From: Apoderus coryli
Taxonomy: Eukaryota; Arthropoda; Insecta; Coleoptera; Attelabidae
NCBI GenBank assembly: GCA_911728435.2
Contig: OU452213.1
Span: forward strand, 2,335,834-2,399,833
Direction: 5' to 3'
Length of the DNA stretch: 64,000 nt
In this document: positions 22,701 through 36,300 of the stretch, in pieces
How the letters are laid out: every line of letters starts with the position of its first letter
How positions within the stretch are numbered: the first letter of the stretch is position 1
The notes under the pieces: generated by a model
The model's input: only the letters and a program-made list of their open reading frames with translations
Told to the model about the DNA's origin: nothing
Databases searched by the model: none
Made by a program: the position numbers and the translations under genes

Positions 22701-23484
22701 AATATTCTGAACTCAAAAAGTTTAGAAACGTGTCTTTATCTAGTTCGTAGATCTCGTCATCTTTACACACGTCAGGAAAGTGTTCTTCAATATATCTAAT
22801 AGCGGATACTTTAAGTTCTAACAAGTGCCGATTACGAGCAAGGCTACAGAAATCATTAATATAGTCACAAACGTATTAATATATGATAATCTTACAGATA
22901 AATTCCTACAGCATTACTTTCATCCATTTGTTTCATAAGGAAAAACGTACATTTCGTTACAATCTCCACCATTTCAAACATATCTGAACCAATTATTAGT
23001 TCTTCAACGTTTTCTAATTGCAAATTCAATATTATAGTATAAATCCACCTCAAAAACTATTATTAGGTACAGTTTTACCTTTTGTAATTGCTATTTGTCC
23101 TGAATATATAAAGTTCAAGATCAATTCGAAGGTATTAGCATTAATCCCATGTAATTCAATACAATGTTTATCTTTCTCACATAATTCCCTAGTGAACATT
23201 GCATGGAAGTAGGGACTACTACTTCCTAAAACAGCCCTATGTGCCTAGCAGCAAGAACCATACATTACACTTACAGAAATCTAAAAGTAACAAATACATA
23301 CCTTAAAAGCTTTTTTTCCAATTTTGATTTCGACATCGCAGAATCTATTATCCTTTCTGTACTGGTCCAGGTTATTAATGATTTTTACTAAAAAATCATC
23401 GCAAACACCATTCTCATTTGGTGGCTCTGATAGTTTAAAACTTTCTCGTTCTTTTGGACTTTCTACGCTTTTGTTTTGGGGCAT
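19793..23484 (-). CDS. IPP: BTB-BACK-Kelch protein, IPP type, complete
   Basis: Exons on minus: 23484-23302, 23244-23079, 23013-22896, 22843-22575, 22517-22123, 20489-20079, 20023-19793. They total 1,773 nt, 590 residues (human IPP 584). BTB spans about residues 45-150 (RFCDVEIKIGKKAFK, AHRAVLGSSSPYFHAMF), BACK about 155-260, and six Kelch blades run from about 300 to the end (IYVIGG, IYVVGGEED, LYAMGGW, IYMVGGCS, LYVIGGTH, LYVIGGAQ). The hallmark VKPRKRAKKHIYVIGG linker and the longer last blade fit actin-binding protein IPP better than other KLHL members. Members bind actin and/or recruit substrates to CUL3 ligase through BTB-BACK. The 1.6-kb intron between exons 5 and 6 is almost entirely a satellite. 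ATG at 23484 is the first in-frame start. Confidence 0.93.
20520..22115 (-). repeat. About nine tandem units of a 170-bp satellite inside the IPP-like gene
   Basis: Marker string aaccaatcctgctgc (with small changes) recurs at 20591, 20761, 20931, 21103, 21273, 21443, 21613, 21784 and 21954, a spacing of 170-172 bp. The first unit begins irregularly and the last is cut short. Units differ by a few percent, e.g. gggtatgtccatcgg versus gaatatgtcgatcgg, and these variants alternate. The array ends less than 10 bp from the exon 5 splice donor. Confidence 0.95.
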
Positions 23485-26112
23485 GTTTATGCAAGTTTTT
23501 CTTTCCTGAACTTATGTGACTGGCCTGGCACACCTTTTTAGTATAATTTGAATAACTCTATATTAATAGTAACAAGTAATTATATTAATTGATGAATAGT
23601 ACGTATGTAAACAGTTTGTACTTTATTATCCATTAATAATTATTACAAATTAGAATTTGTTTATTTACTTTATCCCCAATGACATTAAAAAATGTCATTG
23701 TCCATTGTTTATTCCAGATATGTTCTTCTTTTTTATCTGGGCCATTGTCGTTATTTCGCGAACGATCTAGTTCGTTCGTAACACTGCTCTGCTCTCAACA
23801 GCTGATATTTCGGGTTCAAGGAAAAACGTCGATATTTATAACTTTGTGTTCCCGTTAGCAAATAATAATTAATAAAAGAACAGACATGTTCAAAAATTGT
23901 AAGTAGTAACGAAATTCCATCGTTCGCAAATACTGTGAACAGTACACGAACGTCAATTACCGTACAACCTTAATCTATTGTGAGATGTCAAACGTTCAAT
24001 CAAAGTCAAACGTCAAACAGAGATCTGTCTAATAATTCGAATAACTTATGTGAGCCTGATTTCTTATTGCTGCCTAATTTTGTATTTCAAAATTCAGAAT
24101 TTGAATGTATTACATCACAAAATATCACGTCAGACGTGGAAAAAGTCGTCTTAAATCTTATTCCTCTAGAGAAATCAATAGCTCGGTGTGAAAGAACTTT
24201 ATGGCATGGTTCTCTGAGTAACTCTGTGGTACTGGTACATGTTGATGGTCATATTTCTCAGAAATTCAAACCATGAACTCTAGGGACTTTATTCGAAAGA
24301 ATAATAATAGTACGGACTCCAAGAATTGAAGAGTTAAGAAAAATGTCGTACAATATATTTTCAACTATTTAATAAACTATTAGATTTAGGCATTGTCTTT
24401 ATAAAGAGTTGTCGAAAAAGTAAGTCTCGTACACACCTATAAGTTGATTCTATTGCCTCGTTCGTCATTCGAGTGTAAAATAGTATTTAGATTATACGAT
24501 TATAAGATTAATGAGCGTTCCCTCAGACTGCTGGATGGACCATCGACATTTCAAAGTCGATAAGGAAATAAGTATTCCATATTAGTGACATTCGTGACCG
24601 AACTGCGTAGAATACTCCTTTCTATTTTCCATTTTATGTTCATTCAATGCAAGACGCCGGCGCGTCCGCGTCTCGCGTATGAAGAGAGAAGTTGTGGAGT
24701 TGTACTCATCCATTTACAATTTTTTTTCGGAACTCCAATTAAATACTATCACCGGATTTCCAATATAGCATACAATTCGAACAGTGTTTATTGTTTATGT
24801 GACTACGATCATAATTAGTAGAGGTATTATTGAAATTTTATCTGAAAATGTCGCGTACAAGTGTAGCTTGGCCTGGAGCTTATCGCCGCCTGTGAATATT
24901 GATTTATTTTACTCGCGTGTGGAAGTGCAAAGTTGGATTTTTATTTCAGTGGATATTTGAGGTTTTTGTTGTTACTTTTGTTTATTACTGAGTGATTTTT
25001 AATTACTATTTGACTATGATGGTGTTGGTTTTGATATTGGCAGGGCATCGGAAACTCTTGAATAAAATATTCGCGTTTAGGTGATTACTATGATTGCGTA
25101 TATGTAAGTATATCTCTACATTTAAATGTTTTATACCTACTTAATGAACATGCTTTTCATTCATTAACTTTTTACAAATTTTATAGAACATCTACTTACT
25201 TGAGTACTTAGAATTCTTTAAATTTAATTAATAATCTGTGTATAAAATTAGAGAAGCTTTACCCAAATTATGTTTATATTATCTGCAATTCGGAAGAACT
25301 TTGCTGCTACAAGGACCGTATGCGATTAACACTTACTCGTAGCTGAGAGATTTGTCGGATCATTAGTGTGTCTTCTAAGTATAGTCAATTTGCTTTGGGC
25401 AGTGTGCTATCTTTGGGGGCTGTTGAAGTTTTATATGTTTTGTTTATTGACGATGATGGTGGAGAAACTTTTATTAATAAAATACATTTTTATTTATTTA
25501 TTATTTCTACATATAACAAAACAACTGACATACTTGACAGTTCACAATGATAGTATAACCATAGACATGATGTCCTGTGACAGATAGTACCATTCCAGGC
25601 TTGCACTAATTGACGTAGATGGTGCGCAAATCACCTGCGTAGAACGATACGATCCTTACGCTATTTGAATTCTAATGCTAACAGTAACACTGTATTGTTG
25701 CTAATGAATATTTCACTAAGGCCTCTCTAATGATAATGACAAATCGATAATTTCCTCATCAAGCTCGGTTACCTATCGGCTTTATTTAAACCGAATAATC
25801 TACAATTGTTCAAAAAAAAAATAAAAAAAAACTGAATATTAAAAACGCATTAACCATATAACAATACTGTAAATTTGTTTCAAATGATTATATCTCAATG
25901 ACAATTAGGTATTGACTTTTTTTTTTTTTGTTAAATAGGGTCAAGCCTTGAAATTATAAATAAGTAATAAGGCTGGCTTTCCCCGCGTCCTCAAGGGGCC
26001 AATGTGTAGATAACACCTTGCGTTATATTGAAAAATTATAAACACCATTTCGTACTGCACGTTCGTGAGACTCTGAATCTTTGGAATCTAATAATTCCTT
26101 CTGCTGGTCTAA
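23485..26112. other. Intergenic region upstream of IPP-like and syd-1
   Basis: AT-rich. It should contain the promoter of the minus-strand Kelch gene and upstream sequence or 5' UTR of syd-1. A perfect 10-bp-arm palindrome (CAATGACATT, 4-nt loop) lies at 23677-23700. An open frame at 23980-24276 has no ATG and no family similarity. No gene, RNA or array was recognised. Confidence 0.5.
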
Positions 26113-27225
26113 TACGGGGGTCGTTTCAAACATGATATCAGGCCATGTATGTTAGCCGCAAAAATAACGCACAACCAAAAATTATGCACAATTTCAAAGT
26201 TGATTTTCTCGCGAACCGATACATCGATTTTGATAATTTTTTTTCTCAACTGCAGCTTTATTCTTTGGTAATTGCACTGTGATAGAATTTTTTATTCAGA
26301 CTGCATATTACAATGCTCCCTACAGGGTGTCTCAAATTTCACGTAAAAAAACTGTTTTTAGGTTTGCACACTGTATAAGCCTAAAACTGAAGTATGAATA
26401 AAAAAATCGATCACAGTGCAATTGCCAAAGAAAAAAGCTACAGTTCAAAAAAAAATTATCGAAATCGATATATCGGTTCGCGAGAAAATCAACTTTGAAA
26501 TTGAGCTTAATTTTTGGTTGTGCGTTATTTTTGCGGCTAAGTGTATATCAGGGGTTATAGCTCGTGACCCAGAAGGTGTGACGCATTCTCACTAGGCTCA
26601 AATTATTTCTCAGGAAGAGGAGTATTAGAAAAAAAATGAATGAATGCAAAAAATAGGTGATACGGGGGTCGTTTCAAACAAAATATCAGGCCATCGCACA
26701 ACCAAAAATTATGCTCAATTTCAAAGTTGATTTTCTCGCAAACCAATAAATCGATTTCGATAATTTTTTTTCTCAACTATAGGTTTATTCTTTGGTAATT
26801 GCACTGTAATAGAATTTTTTATTCAGACTTGATATTACAATGCTCCCTACAGGGTGTCTCAAATTTCACGTAAAAAAACTGTTTTTAGTTTTGCACCCTG
26901 TATAAGCCTAAAACTGAAGTATGAATAAAAAATTCGATCACAGTGCAATTGCCAAAGAAAAAAGCTACAGTTTAAAAAAAAATTATCGAAATCGATATAT
27001 CGGTTCGCGAGAAAATCAACTTTGAAATTGAGCTTAATTTTTGGTTGTGCGTTATTTTTGCGGCTAAGTGTATATCAAGGGTTATAGTTCGTAACCCAGA
27101 AGGTGTGACGCATTCTCACTAGGCTCAAATTATTTCTCAGGAAGGGGACTATTGGAAAAAAATGAAAAAACGCAAAAAATAGGTGATACGGGGGTCCTTT
27201 CAAACAAAATATCAGGCCATGTATG
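26113..27225. repeat. Two tandem fold-back units (about 540 bp each) plus a partial third
   Basis: Units start with gatacgggggtc at about 26113, 26656 and 27184. Each unit contains two inverted arms of about 150 bp: accaaaaattatgc..caatttcaaagttgatttt and its complement aaatcaactttgaaatt..aatttttggt, around a loop with ccctacagggtgtctcaaat. The structure resembles a palindromic MITE that was then duplicated in tandem, and sits just upstream of syd-1 exon 1. Confidence 0.85.
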
Positions 27226-27386
27226 TTAATATATCAATAATACTTGTTATCAGGATTGTGGTAAACTTTACATGGCTCAATTTTTCTTCCAGTTTTATGA
27301 CTGGATTATCAGGCAGCTGATCTGGTATGCAGTGGCGGAAACTAGCTCGTACGAAAATCTCATCGGGCCGGTCACGCACATGCAAC

Positions 27387-30300
27387 ATGCTCTGCTGTGG
27401 CCGAAGAAAGGTAAGTGTATTTCTGCCAAATTCTTACAAAGGATTATTTATTTATTTTGACGTCAATCCATGCCTTGAATCGTGTTTTATAAACCAGCGT
27501 TCTTTCATAATATGATCCTAAGGGACCATGCAAAATTTTAATCACATAATTAACTGGTGCAAAATATGACATCTTCGTCTTTGGATATCAGTAATATGCC
27601 TTTCTTCTTTCTTTTTAATTCAAAGTTTATCTTCAAATCTTCTCTCTCTTCTTCATAACCAGCCTCCATCCTCATAGTATCAACAACGAATCTCCCATCA
27701 TTCTCACTTTGAAGTTACATGATTATTAATTTGCAGTAAATTTATTTGACTTGTCTATATTTTGTGTGCATTATACGCTCGATGTGGTTTTGGAGACGTT
27801 ATTTGTCTTTCAATTCCGCATTATAGGCAGAAGTGCAAATTTGCATCATCGCATAACATACTGGGTGTCCTACTGGGAAGGGTTTTGATCGATACTGGAG
27901 AAACTGCACTGTGGAACAATCTGACTTAGATCGAGCGGGCCAAATCGGCGAAAATGTTGTCAAGATTCTACTACTTTGATGCTTTCTGAAATACATTTGA
28001 CTATTCTGAAATACATTTGATGCTTTCTGAAATACATTTGACTATTCTGAAATACATTTGATTATTCTGAAATACATTTGACTATTCTAAAATACATTTG
28101 ATGCTTTCTGAAATACATTTCACTATTCTGAAATACATTTGACTATTCTAAAATACATTTGATGCTTTCTGAAATACATTTGACTATTCTGAAATACATT
28201 TGACTATTCTAAAATACATTTGATGCTTTCTGAAATACATTTGACTATTCTGAAATACATTTGATGCTTTCTGAATTACATTTGACCATTCTGAAATGCA
28301 TTTGTTACTTTCTGAAATACATTTGACTATTCTGAAATACATTTGATGCTTTCTGAAATACATTTGACTATTCTGAAATACATTTGATGCTTTCTGAAAT
28401 ACATTTGACTATTCTGAAATACATTTGATTATTCTGAAATACATTTGACTATTCTAAAATACATTTGATGCTTTCTGAAATACATTTGACTATTCTGAAA
28501 TACATTTGACTATTCTAAAATACATTTGATGCTTTCTGAAATACATTTGACTATTCTGAAATACATTTGATGCTTTCTGAATTACATTTGACCATTCTGA
28601 AATGCATTTGTTACTTTCTGAAATGCATTTGACTATTCTGAAATATATTTGATGCTTTCTGAATTACATTTGACCATTCTGAAATGCATTTGTTGCTTTC
28701 TGAAATACATTTGACTATTCTGAAATACATTTGATGCTTTCTGAAATACATTTGACTATTCTGAAATACATTTGATGCTTTCTGAAATACATTTGACTAT
28801 TCTGAAATATATTTGATGCTTGCTCTGAATTACATTTGACTATTCTGAAATACATTTGACTATTCTGAATACATTTTATGGTTTCTGAAATACATTTAAC
28901 GCTCTCTGAACTACATTTGATGCTTTCTGAATTACATTTGACTATTCTCAAAAACGTTTGATTTGAAAATACTTTATAGGCTATCACTCTACATCTGAAG
29001 AAGTCATTGTGTGGTGAAACATATTATATGTTATGTAAATTTTAATAAATTCGTAATTTTTTCTTTACATTATTTGGTGGACCCTGTATTTTATAAGTAT
29101 AATAATATCTGACATCAAAATGAGTCGGCCAAAAAATGATTAAAACGAATTATTTATTAATGCAGATATTTGTATTCTCACAACATTCCCTGCTATATAC
29201 TCGAGGAGTTTACTCAAAATATGAGGAATACTATTGGAGTGTAATGTCCCATTTATTTCGCTTCGGATGTACATGTAATATAGCAATTTTTCGGCAGCCA
29301 GCCATGCCCCATAACCATAATATGTACCCCTCCCATATCCATGGACCTACGCGCACTCACTATGGACACACACCTCACACACATACTCCTCATCGAAAAT
29401 GCCACCCGTTTCTCCTTTATCCCCCCTCACAAATGTGTGATCGGTGGTGGAACGGACTCCGTCATGAATTAAGAGCAACGTTGCCATACTGACAAATTCG
29501 TCAAATTTCTATTGTATTTGATGCTTTCTGAAATACATTTGACTATTCTGAAATACATTTGATGCTTTCTGAATTACATTTGACTATTCTGACATACATT
29601 TGTGTTTTCTGAAATACATTTGGCTATTCTGAAATACATTTGACTAATTCTGAAATACATTTGACTATTCTGAAATACATTTGACTAATTCTGAAATACA
29701 TTTGACTACTTTGAAAAACATTTGATGCTTTCTGAATTACATTTGACTATTCTGAAATACATTTGACTAATTCTGAAATACATTTGACTATTCTGAAATA
29801 CATTTGACTAATTCTGAAATACATTTGACTACTTTGAAAAACATTTGATGCTTTCTGAATTACATTTGACTATTCTGAAATACATTTGTGTTTTCTGAAA
29901 TACATTTGACTATTCTGAAATACATTTGAGTAATTCTGAAATACATTTGACTATTTTGAAAAACATTTGAAGCTTTCTGAATTACATTTGAAGCTTTCTG
30001 AATTACATTTGACTATTCTGAAATACATTTGAAGCTTTCTGAATTACATTTGACTATTCTGAAATACATTTGATGCTTTCTGAATTACATTTGACTATTC
30101 TGAAATACATTTGTGTTTTCTGAAATACATTTGACTATTCTGAAATACATTTGACTAATGCTGAAATATATTTGACTACTTTGAAAAACATTTGAAGCTT
30201 TCTGAAATACATTTGACTATTCTGAAATACATTTGATGCTTTCTGAATAACATTTGACTATTCTGAAATACATTTGACTAATTTTGAAATACATTTGACT

Positions 30301-33300
30301 ACTCTGAAAGACATTTGACGCTCTCTGAAATACATCTGACTATTTTGAAATACATTTGATGAAATATTGGTTAAGTACTGTAATATTCAGTTTTATGCTG
30401 ATTTCCTGCTCTTTTTACCCTCATGAGGTTGTGGTGTCTTTGCGACTCTGCTAAATATTGCAACAGTGTTTAGTTTAGGCAATGTAAAATTGGCGCGAAA
30501 ATGTCCGTCACCAATCCGACGTTTACAAGCAGTTGCGCACGCCAATAGTATACGCGCTTGTATAAAAGCGGCAGGGTGGGTCGGGAGGGTAAAAACCAAC
30601 GACCGCCGTCGCTTTCGTCGTCGTATATAGATCAATAACCCGGGGAGGACGACATGAAAATTCGGCGGAACAGAGTTGATCGTCGCAAGAAATAAAGGGT
30701 GGCCCCTGTAGTGCGTTTTATATGTTCGTCTATATTATTATTTATCGTAATATAAACTAATTATAAATTTGTGTTCGGTTCATGTGTGATAAAAATGGAA
30801 ACGGATGTTTCTTCACGAGAAAGGTAACTTTCTCTATACATATTTGATGATTTGCTTTAAGTACAAATTATACAGTTCAAACAATTTGACTTCAAACAGC
30901 TCTAACTCCACTGGAGTTCGCCAAAATCGTCGATTGACAATCCAGAAACCACAGATTAATTGAGAGATTATCTTGCTAAAGGCTAGATCGTGTTAAACTC
31001 GTTCAAAAATCAAGGTCAGGTTGCATATCGCTCCACAACCAACTAAATTAGGACTACCCGAAGGTATTCCAGGCTATTAGGACCTTTCAGAGTGTTTGAG
31101 GTTACGTTGAAGGCGATGAAATTGATTCTCCTTACTGTCTTTCCCCGTTTGTTATTTTTGTTTCTGGATTCCCTTTAAAGAGCATATTATGAAGGCAGGA
31201 AAATTCGTTTTCTTTTTGTTTAGCGCAGGAGAATAGGGCTTTATATGCCATATAGGACGCGATCCGAATATTATTAGGTAAATCCTTTTCTTGCGGCATA
31301 TATTATACTCCATATACTTGCATTACTATCCATGATAGACGACAAAACGCTTGGAGTTGTCAGAGGATGTATCCACTTTTTAGGATTTTATATTTTTGCA
31401 TAATATAGTAAAGAGCATAGGGGCTATAGGGGCTTTAGGCCTCTGTTTCATTTTATTGTGCTACCGTGTATATTATAATGTTAATTTGAGCTTTTTTCCT
31501 ATCTCTGAAAGTTCGTTTGAAGTGCACTCAACATAGAGTTTAACTCGAGGTGTTTAGGTCAAGTGGATTTTTAACCTCGTTGTTGTTAATCAATGGTTTG
31601 AGAATTTCTGAAAATTGAATAATAAGAACAGATTCTTTTATAGGTTGTCCTAATAAACCTCAAGGTTAGCCCAAACGCTGCATTCATGCGGTCTCCGATC
31701 AGACAGAAAATCGAATCCTTCTTCACCGTTTTTGGAGGCAATTCTTTCGGGCACATAAAACCTTCAGTATCCTATGTGACTGCCTGATATTTCATTGTAA
31801 GTTTCTTCCAGAAATTCCGTTGTTTTATGTCAGGAACTAAGAACTGACTATTTTACTTTAAATAGCAATTTATTTCGATCATTCAATATAAAGAATGAGT
31901 TGAGGTTGGAGAGAACTGCTCAAAAGACGGCAAGGATGCTTTTTCGGAATCCAAAGAACTCCTGTTGCATCTTCCGTGTGTAATTGATGGTAATAACTAC
32001 CTTTCTGGATCAGTTGGATGGAATAAATTCGTAAAGAACCTGGTTTGCAGCAGATAAAGGTCAAAATACCATAGCATTTGCCTGGAAAGCGTTGAAAGCG
32101 CCTTTGACAGAATTTTGGAAGATTGTTTTATTATTTTTCCAGGACAATGGACGCGAGGCTTTGGATCTTACGGCGTCACCGCTGCGGGCACCACCTGCTA
32201 CTGCCCCTAACAATAGGCCCAGTCATCCTCCACCCATGGTTATACAGGGAGATTTTAGAAAGGTAATTTAGTGTGCATGACTTTGTCCTTGTTAATTTCA
32301 ATCAATTTTTATAAGATTTTCGCGAGCAGTTGCATCTGAAGCTTCAGGTAATAGTATAGCTGAGCAACTGGGAAAGTTGCATCCATTTTTATGTTCTTCT
32401 GTTACTAATTACGTGGTTTTAGCCTTGTATAAAAGATAAATTATGAGGCTATCGAATGACATTAACTTTTTTGACATTTCAAAAAAATTCAAGATGGTGG
32501 ACATAATCAAACATTGGTAAAGTTCAAAAGCTGCTGCAACTTTTTTGGACCACCCTGTTTAAATGTAGTCAAATTTCCTTGAAAGATCCTTCTTTTCTTA
32601 AAAAAATGAGATATCAGCGTCTACAATAGAACTAAAATTAACTTAGCTCTCGACAATTTTCAAAATCATGTTTTTCAAAATTCATCGTTTAAAAAAAATT
32701 ATACTTGATTTATGTTTTCCTTTGTAATTTTTTGTTGTAAAATATTTAATGCAATTACGTGGTTTTAGTCTTGTTTAAAAGATAAATTATTAGGCTATCG
32801 AATGAAATTAACTTTTTTGGCATTTTAAAAAAATTCAAGATGGTGGACATAATCAAACATCGGTAAAGTTCAAAAGCTGGTGCAACTTTTTTGGACCACC
32901 CTGTTTAACTGTAGTCAAATTTCCTTGAAAGATCCTTCTTTTCTTAAAAAAATGTGATATCAGCGTCTACAATAGAACTAAAATTAACTTAGCTCTCGAC
33001 AATTTTCAAAATCATGTTTTTCAAAATTCATCGTTTTAAAAAATTATACTTGATTTATGTTTTCCTTTGTAATTTTTTGTTGAAAAATATTTAATGCAAT
33101 TACGTGGTTTTAGTCTTGTTTAAAAGATAAATTATGAGGCTATTGAATGAAATTAACTTTTTTGACATTTCAAAAAAATTCAAGATGGTGGACATAATCA
33201 AACATTGGTAAAGTTCAAATGCTGCTGCAACTTTTTTGGACCACCCTGTTTAACTGTAGTCAAATTTCCTTGAAAGATCCTTCTTTTCTTAAAAAAATGT

Positions 33301-36300
33301 GATATCAGCGTCTACAATAGAACTAAAATTAACTTAGCTCTCGACAATTTTCAAAATCATGTTTTTCAAAATTCATCGTTTTAAAAAATTATACTTGATT
33401 TATGTTTTCCTTTGTAATTTTTTGTTGAAAAATATTTAATGCAATTACCTGGTTTTAGTCTTGTTTAAAAGATAAATTATTAGGCTATCGAATGAAATTA
33501 ACTTTTTTGACATTTCAAAAAAATTCAAGATGGTGGACATAATCAAACATTGGCAAAGATCAAAAGCTGCTGCAACTTTTTTGGACCACCCTGTTTAACT
33601 GTAGTCAAATTTCCTTTAAAGATCCTTCTTTTCTTAAAAAAATGAGATATCAGCGTCTACAATAGAACTAAAATTAACTCAGCTCTCCACAATTTTCAAA
33701 ATCATGTTTTTCAAAATTCATCGTTTTAAAAAATTATACTTGATTTATGTTTTCCTTTGTAATTTTTTTGTTGTAAAATATTTAATGCAATTACGTGGTT
33801 TTAGTCTTGTTTAAAAGATAAATTATGAGGCTATCGAATGACATTAACTTTTTCGACATTTCAAAAAAATTCAAGATGGTGGACATAATCAAACATTGGT
33901 AAAGTTCAAATGCTGCTGCAACTTTTTCGGACCACCCTGTTTAACTGTAGTCAAATTTCCTTAAAAGATCTTTCTTTTCTTAAAAAAATGAGATATCAGC
34001 ATCTACAATAGAACTAAAATTAACTCAGCTCTCCACAATTTTCAAAATCATGTTTTTCAAAATTCAACGTTTTAAAAAATTATACTCGATTTATGTTTTC
34101 CTTTGTAATTTTTTTGTTGTAAAATATTTAGTGCAATTACATGGTTTTAGTCTTGTTTGAAAGATAAATTATTAGGCTATCGAATGACATTAACTTTTTT
34201 GACATTTCAAAAAAATTCAAGATGGTGGACATAATCAAACATTGGTAAAGTTCAAAAGCTGCTGCAACTTTTTTGGACCACCCTGTTTAACTGTAATTAA
34301 ATTTCCTTAAAAGATCTTTCTTTTCTTAAAAAAATGAGATATCAGCGTCTACAATAGAACTAAAATTAACTTAGCTCTTGACAATTTTCGAAATCATGTT
34401 TTTGAAAATTCATCGTTTTAAAAAATTATACTTGATTTATGTTTTCCTTTGTAATTTTTGTTCTAAAATATTTAATGCAATTACATGGTTTTAGTCTTGT
34501 TTGAAAGATAAATTATTAGGCTATCGAATGACATTAACTTTTTTGACATTTCAAAAAAATTCAAGATGGTGGACATAATCAAACATTGGCAAAGATCAAA
34601 AGCTGCTGCAACTTTTTTGGACCACCCTGTTTAACTGTAGTCAAATTTCCTTTAAAGATCCTTCTTTTCTTAAAAAAATGAGATATCAGCGTCTACAATA
34701 GAACTAAAATTAACTCAGCTCTCCACAATTTTCAAAATCATGTTTTTCAAAATTCATCGTTTTAAAAAATTATACTTGATTTATGTTTTCCTTTGTAATT
34801 TTTTGTTGTAAAATATTTAATGCAATTACGTGGTTTTAGCCTTGTTTAAAAGATAAATTATAAGGCTATCGTATGAAATTAACTTTTTTGACATTTAGAA
34901 AAAATTCAAGATGGTGGACATAATCAAACATTGGTAAAGTTCAAAAGCTGCTGCAACTTTTTTGGACCACTCTGTTTAACTGTAGTCAAATTTCCTTTAA
35001 AGATCCTTCTTTTCTTAAAAAAATGAGATATCAGCGTCTACAATAGAACTAAAATTAACTTAGCTCTCCACAATTTTTAAAATCATGTTTTTCAAAATTC
35101 AACGTTTTAAAAAATTATACTCGATTTATGTTTTCCTTTGTAATTTTTTGTTGAAAAATATTTAATGCAATTACGTGGTTTTAGTCTTGTTTAAAAGATA
35201 AATTATGAGGCTATTGAATGAAATTACCTTTTTTGACATTTCAAAAAAATTCAAGATGGTGGACATAATCAAACATTGGTAAAGTTCAAAAGCTGCTGCA
35301 ACTTTTTTGGACCACCCTGTTTAACTGTAGTCAAATTTCCTTTAAAGATCCTTCTTTTCTTAAAAAAATGAGATATCAGCGTCTACAATAGAACCAAAAT
35401 TAACTTAACTCTCGACAATTTTCAAAATCTAGTTTTTCAAAATTGAAAATTCATCGTTATGGCCTGGGAGCTTACTTGATGGACGTCCGGTATTTGCATG
35501 CAGTTAACTGTAATTTTGAATAATGGCCTCTCATATATTCACAGTCAACAAGCATTGCAGGAATACCCAATACGAGATTGCAATCATGATGATGATAATG
35601 ATTATTTGTCACAGTGACTATAATTATTGGCATAATTAACGAATTGCATTCGTAACCATTTAGACGAGTAGTTTGCAAGCACTTCAAAAGGAACAAGAGC
35701 CTCATTTTGCAAAAATGTTTACAAATGCGTCCCAGGTAAAAGTAACTACATGGAGATTTGGGTTAAATAGGGAAAATGCCGTCCTATTCCAAGCCCAATC
35801 AGGTGCTGAATCGAAATTAAAAATATCTACAGGGGTTTTGAAATTATTAAGCTTAACCTAGAGGCAAAATGGGTTTCCAGAAAGCGTTTTCCTGCTGTCA
35901 TAGGGATGTGCTTTCAAGAAGGGAACTGGTCATAGAAGCAGGGTAGAAGACGAATACCCCGGAACACCTGAGAGAGCAGAATGCGTTGGCAATCAATCCT
36001 TAAGGAAGGTACCGTGAAAAAAACATACCAAAGGACATTAAACATCAATTGTATCAGTGATTTGTTTTGCCTACAATAAAATTTCATGGACCTACCTAAC
36101 TCTGCACGTTCGTTTAGATTTATTTATTACGTTTTTTTTAATTTCTTGCTTGTTACAAATTAGTTGCTGCTGCTGGAAGCAGGCAGTCAACACAACGAGT
36201 CGACTAAAGCAATTAAGGCGTCGACAACATTTATTGTGCTCGCAATATATATTTTACACGTTTTTTTTTAAGACAGAACATAAAAATGGATGCAACTGGG

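Noticed and set aside
23980..24276. 98-codon plus-strand frame upstream of syd-1
   Set aside because: No ATG start, no recognised domain, no splice partners.
27272..27460. 62-codon frame MAQFFFQF overlapping syd-1 exon 1
   Set aside because: Wrong phase at the GTAAGT donor; the overlapping frame with MLCCGRRK is the one that joins exon 2.
28715..28987. 90-codon minus-strand frame
   Set aside because: It is the 20-bp minisatellite read as codons; no start context, domain or splice support.
27963..30362. CRISPR-like regular repeats
   Set aside because: Units are contiguous without unique spacers, and the DNA is from an insect nucleus.
30795..30824. Ten-codon exon starting METDVSS as first coding exon of syd-1
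   Set aside because: Its donor phase does not fit exon 2. The exon at 27387-27410 (MLCCGRRK) fits in phase and matches the family N-terminus.
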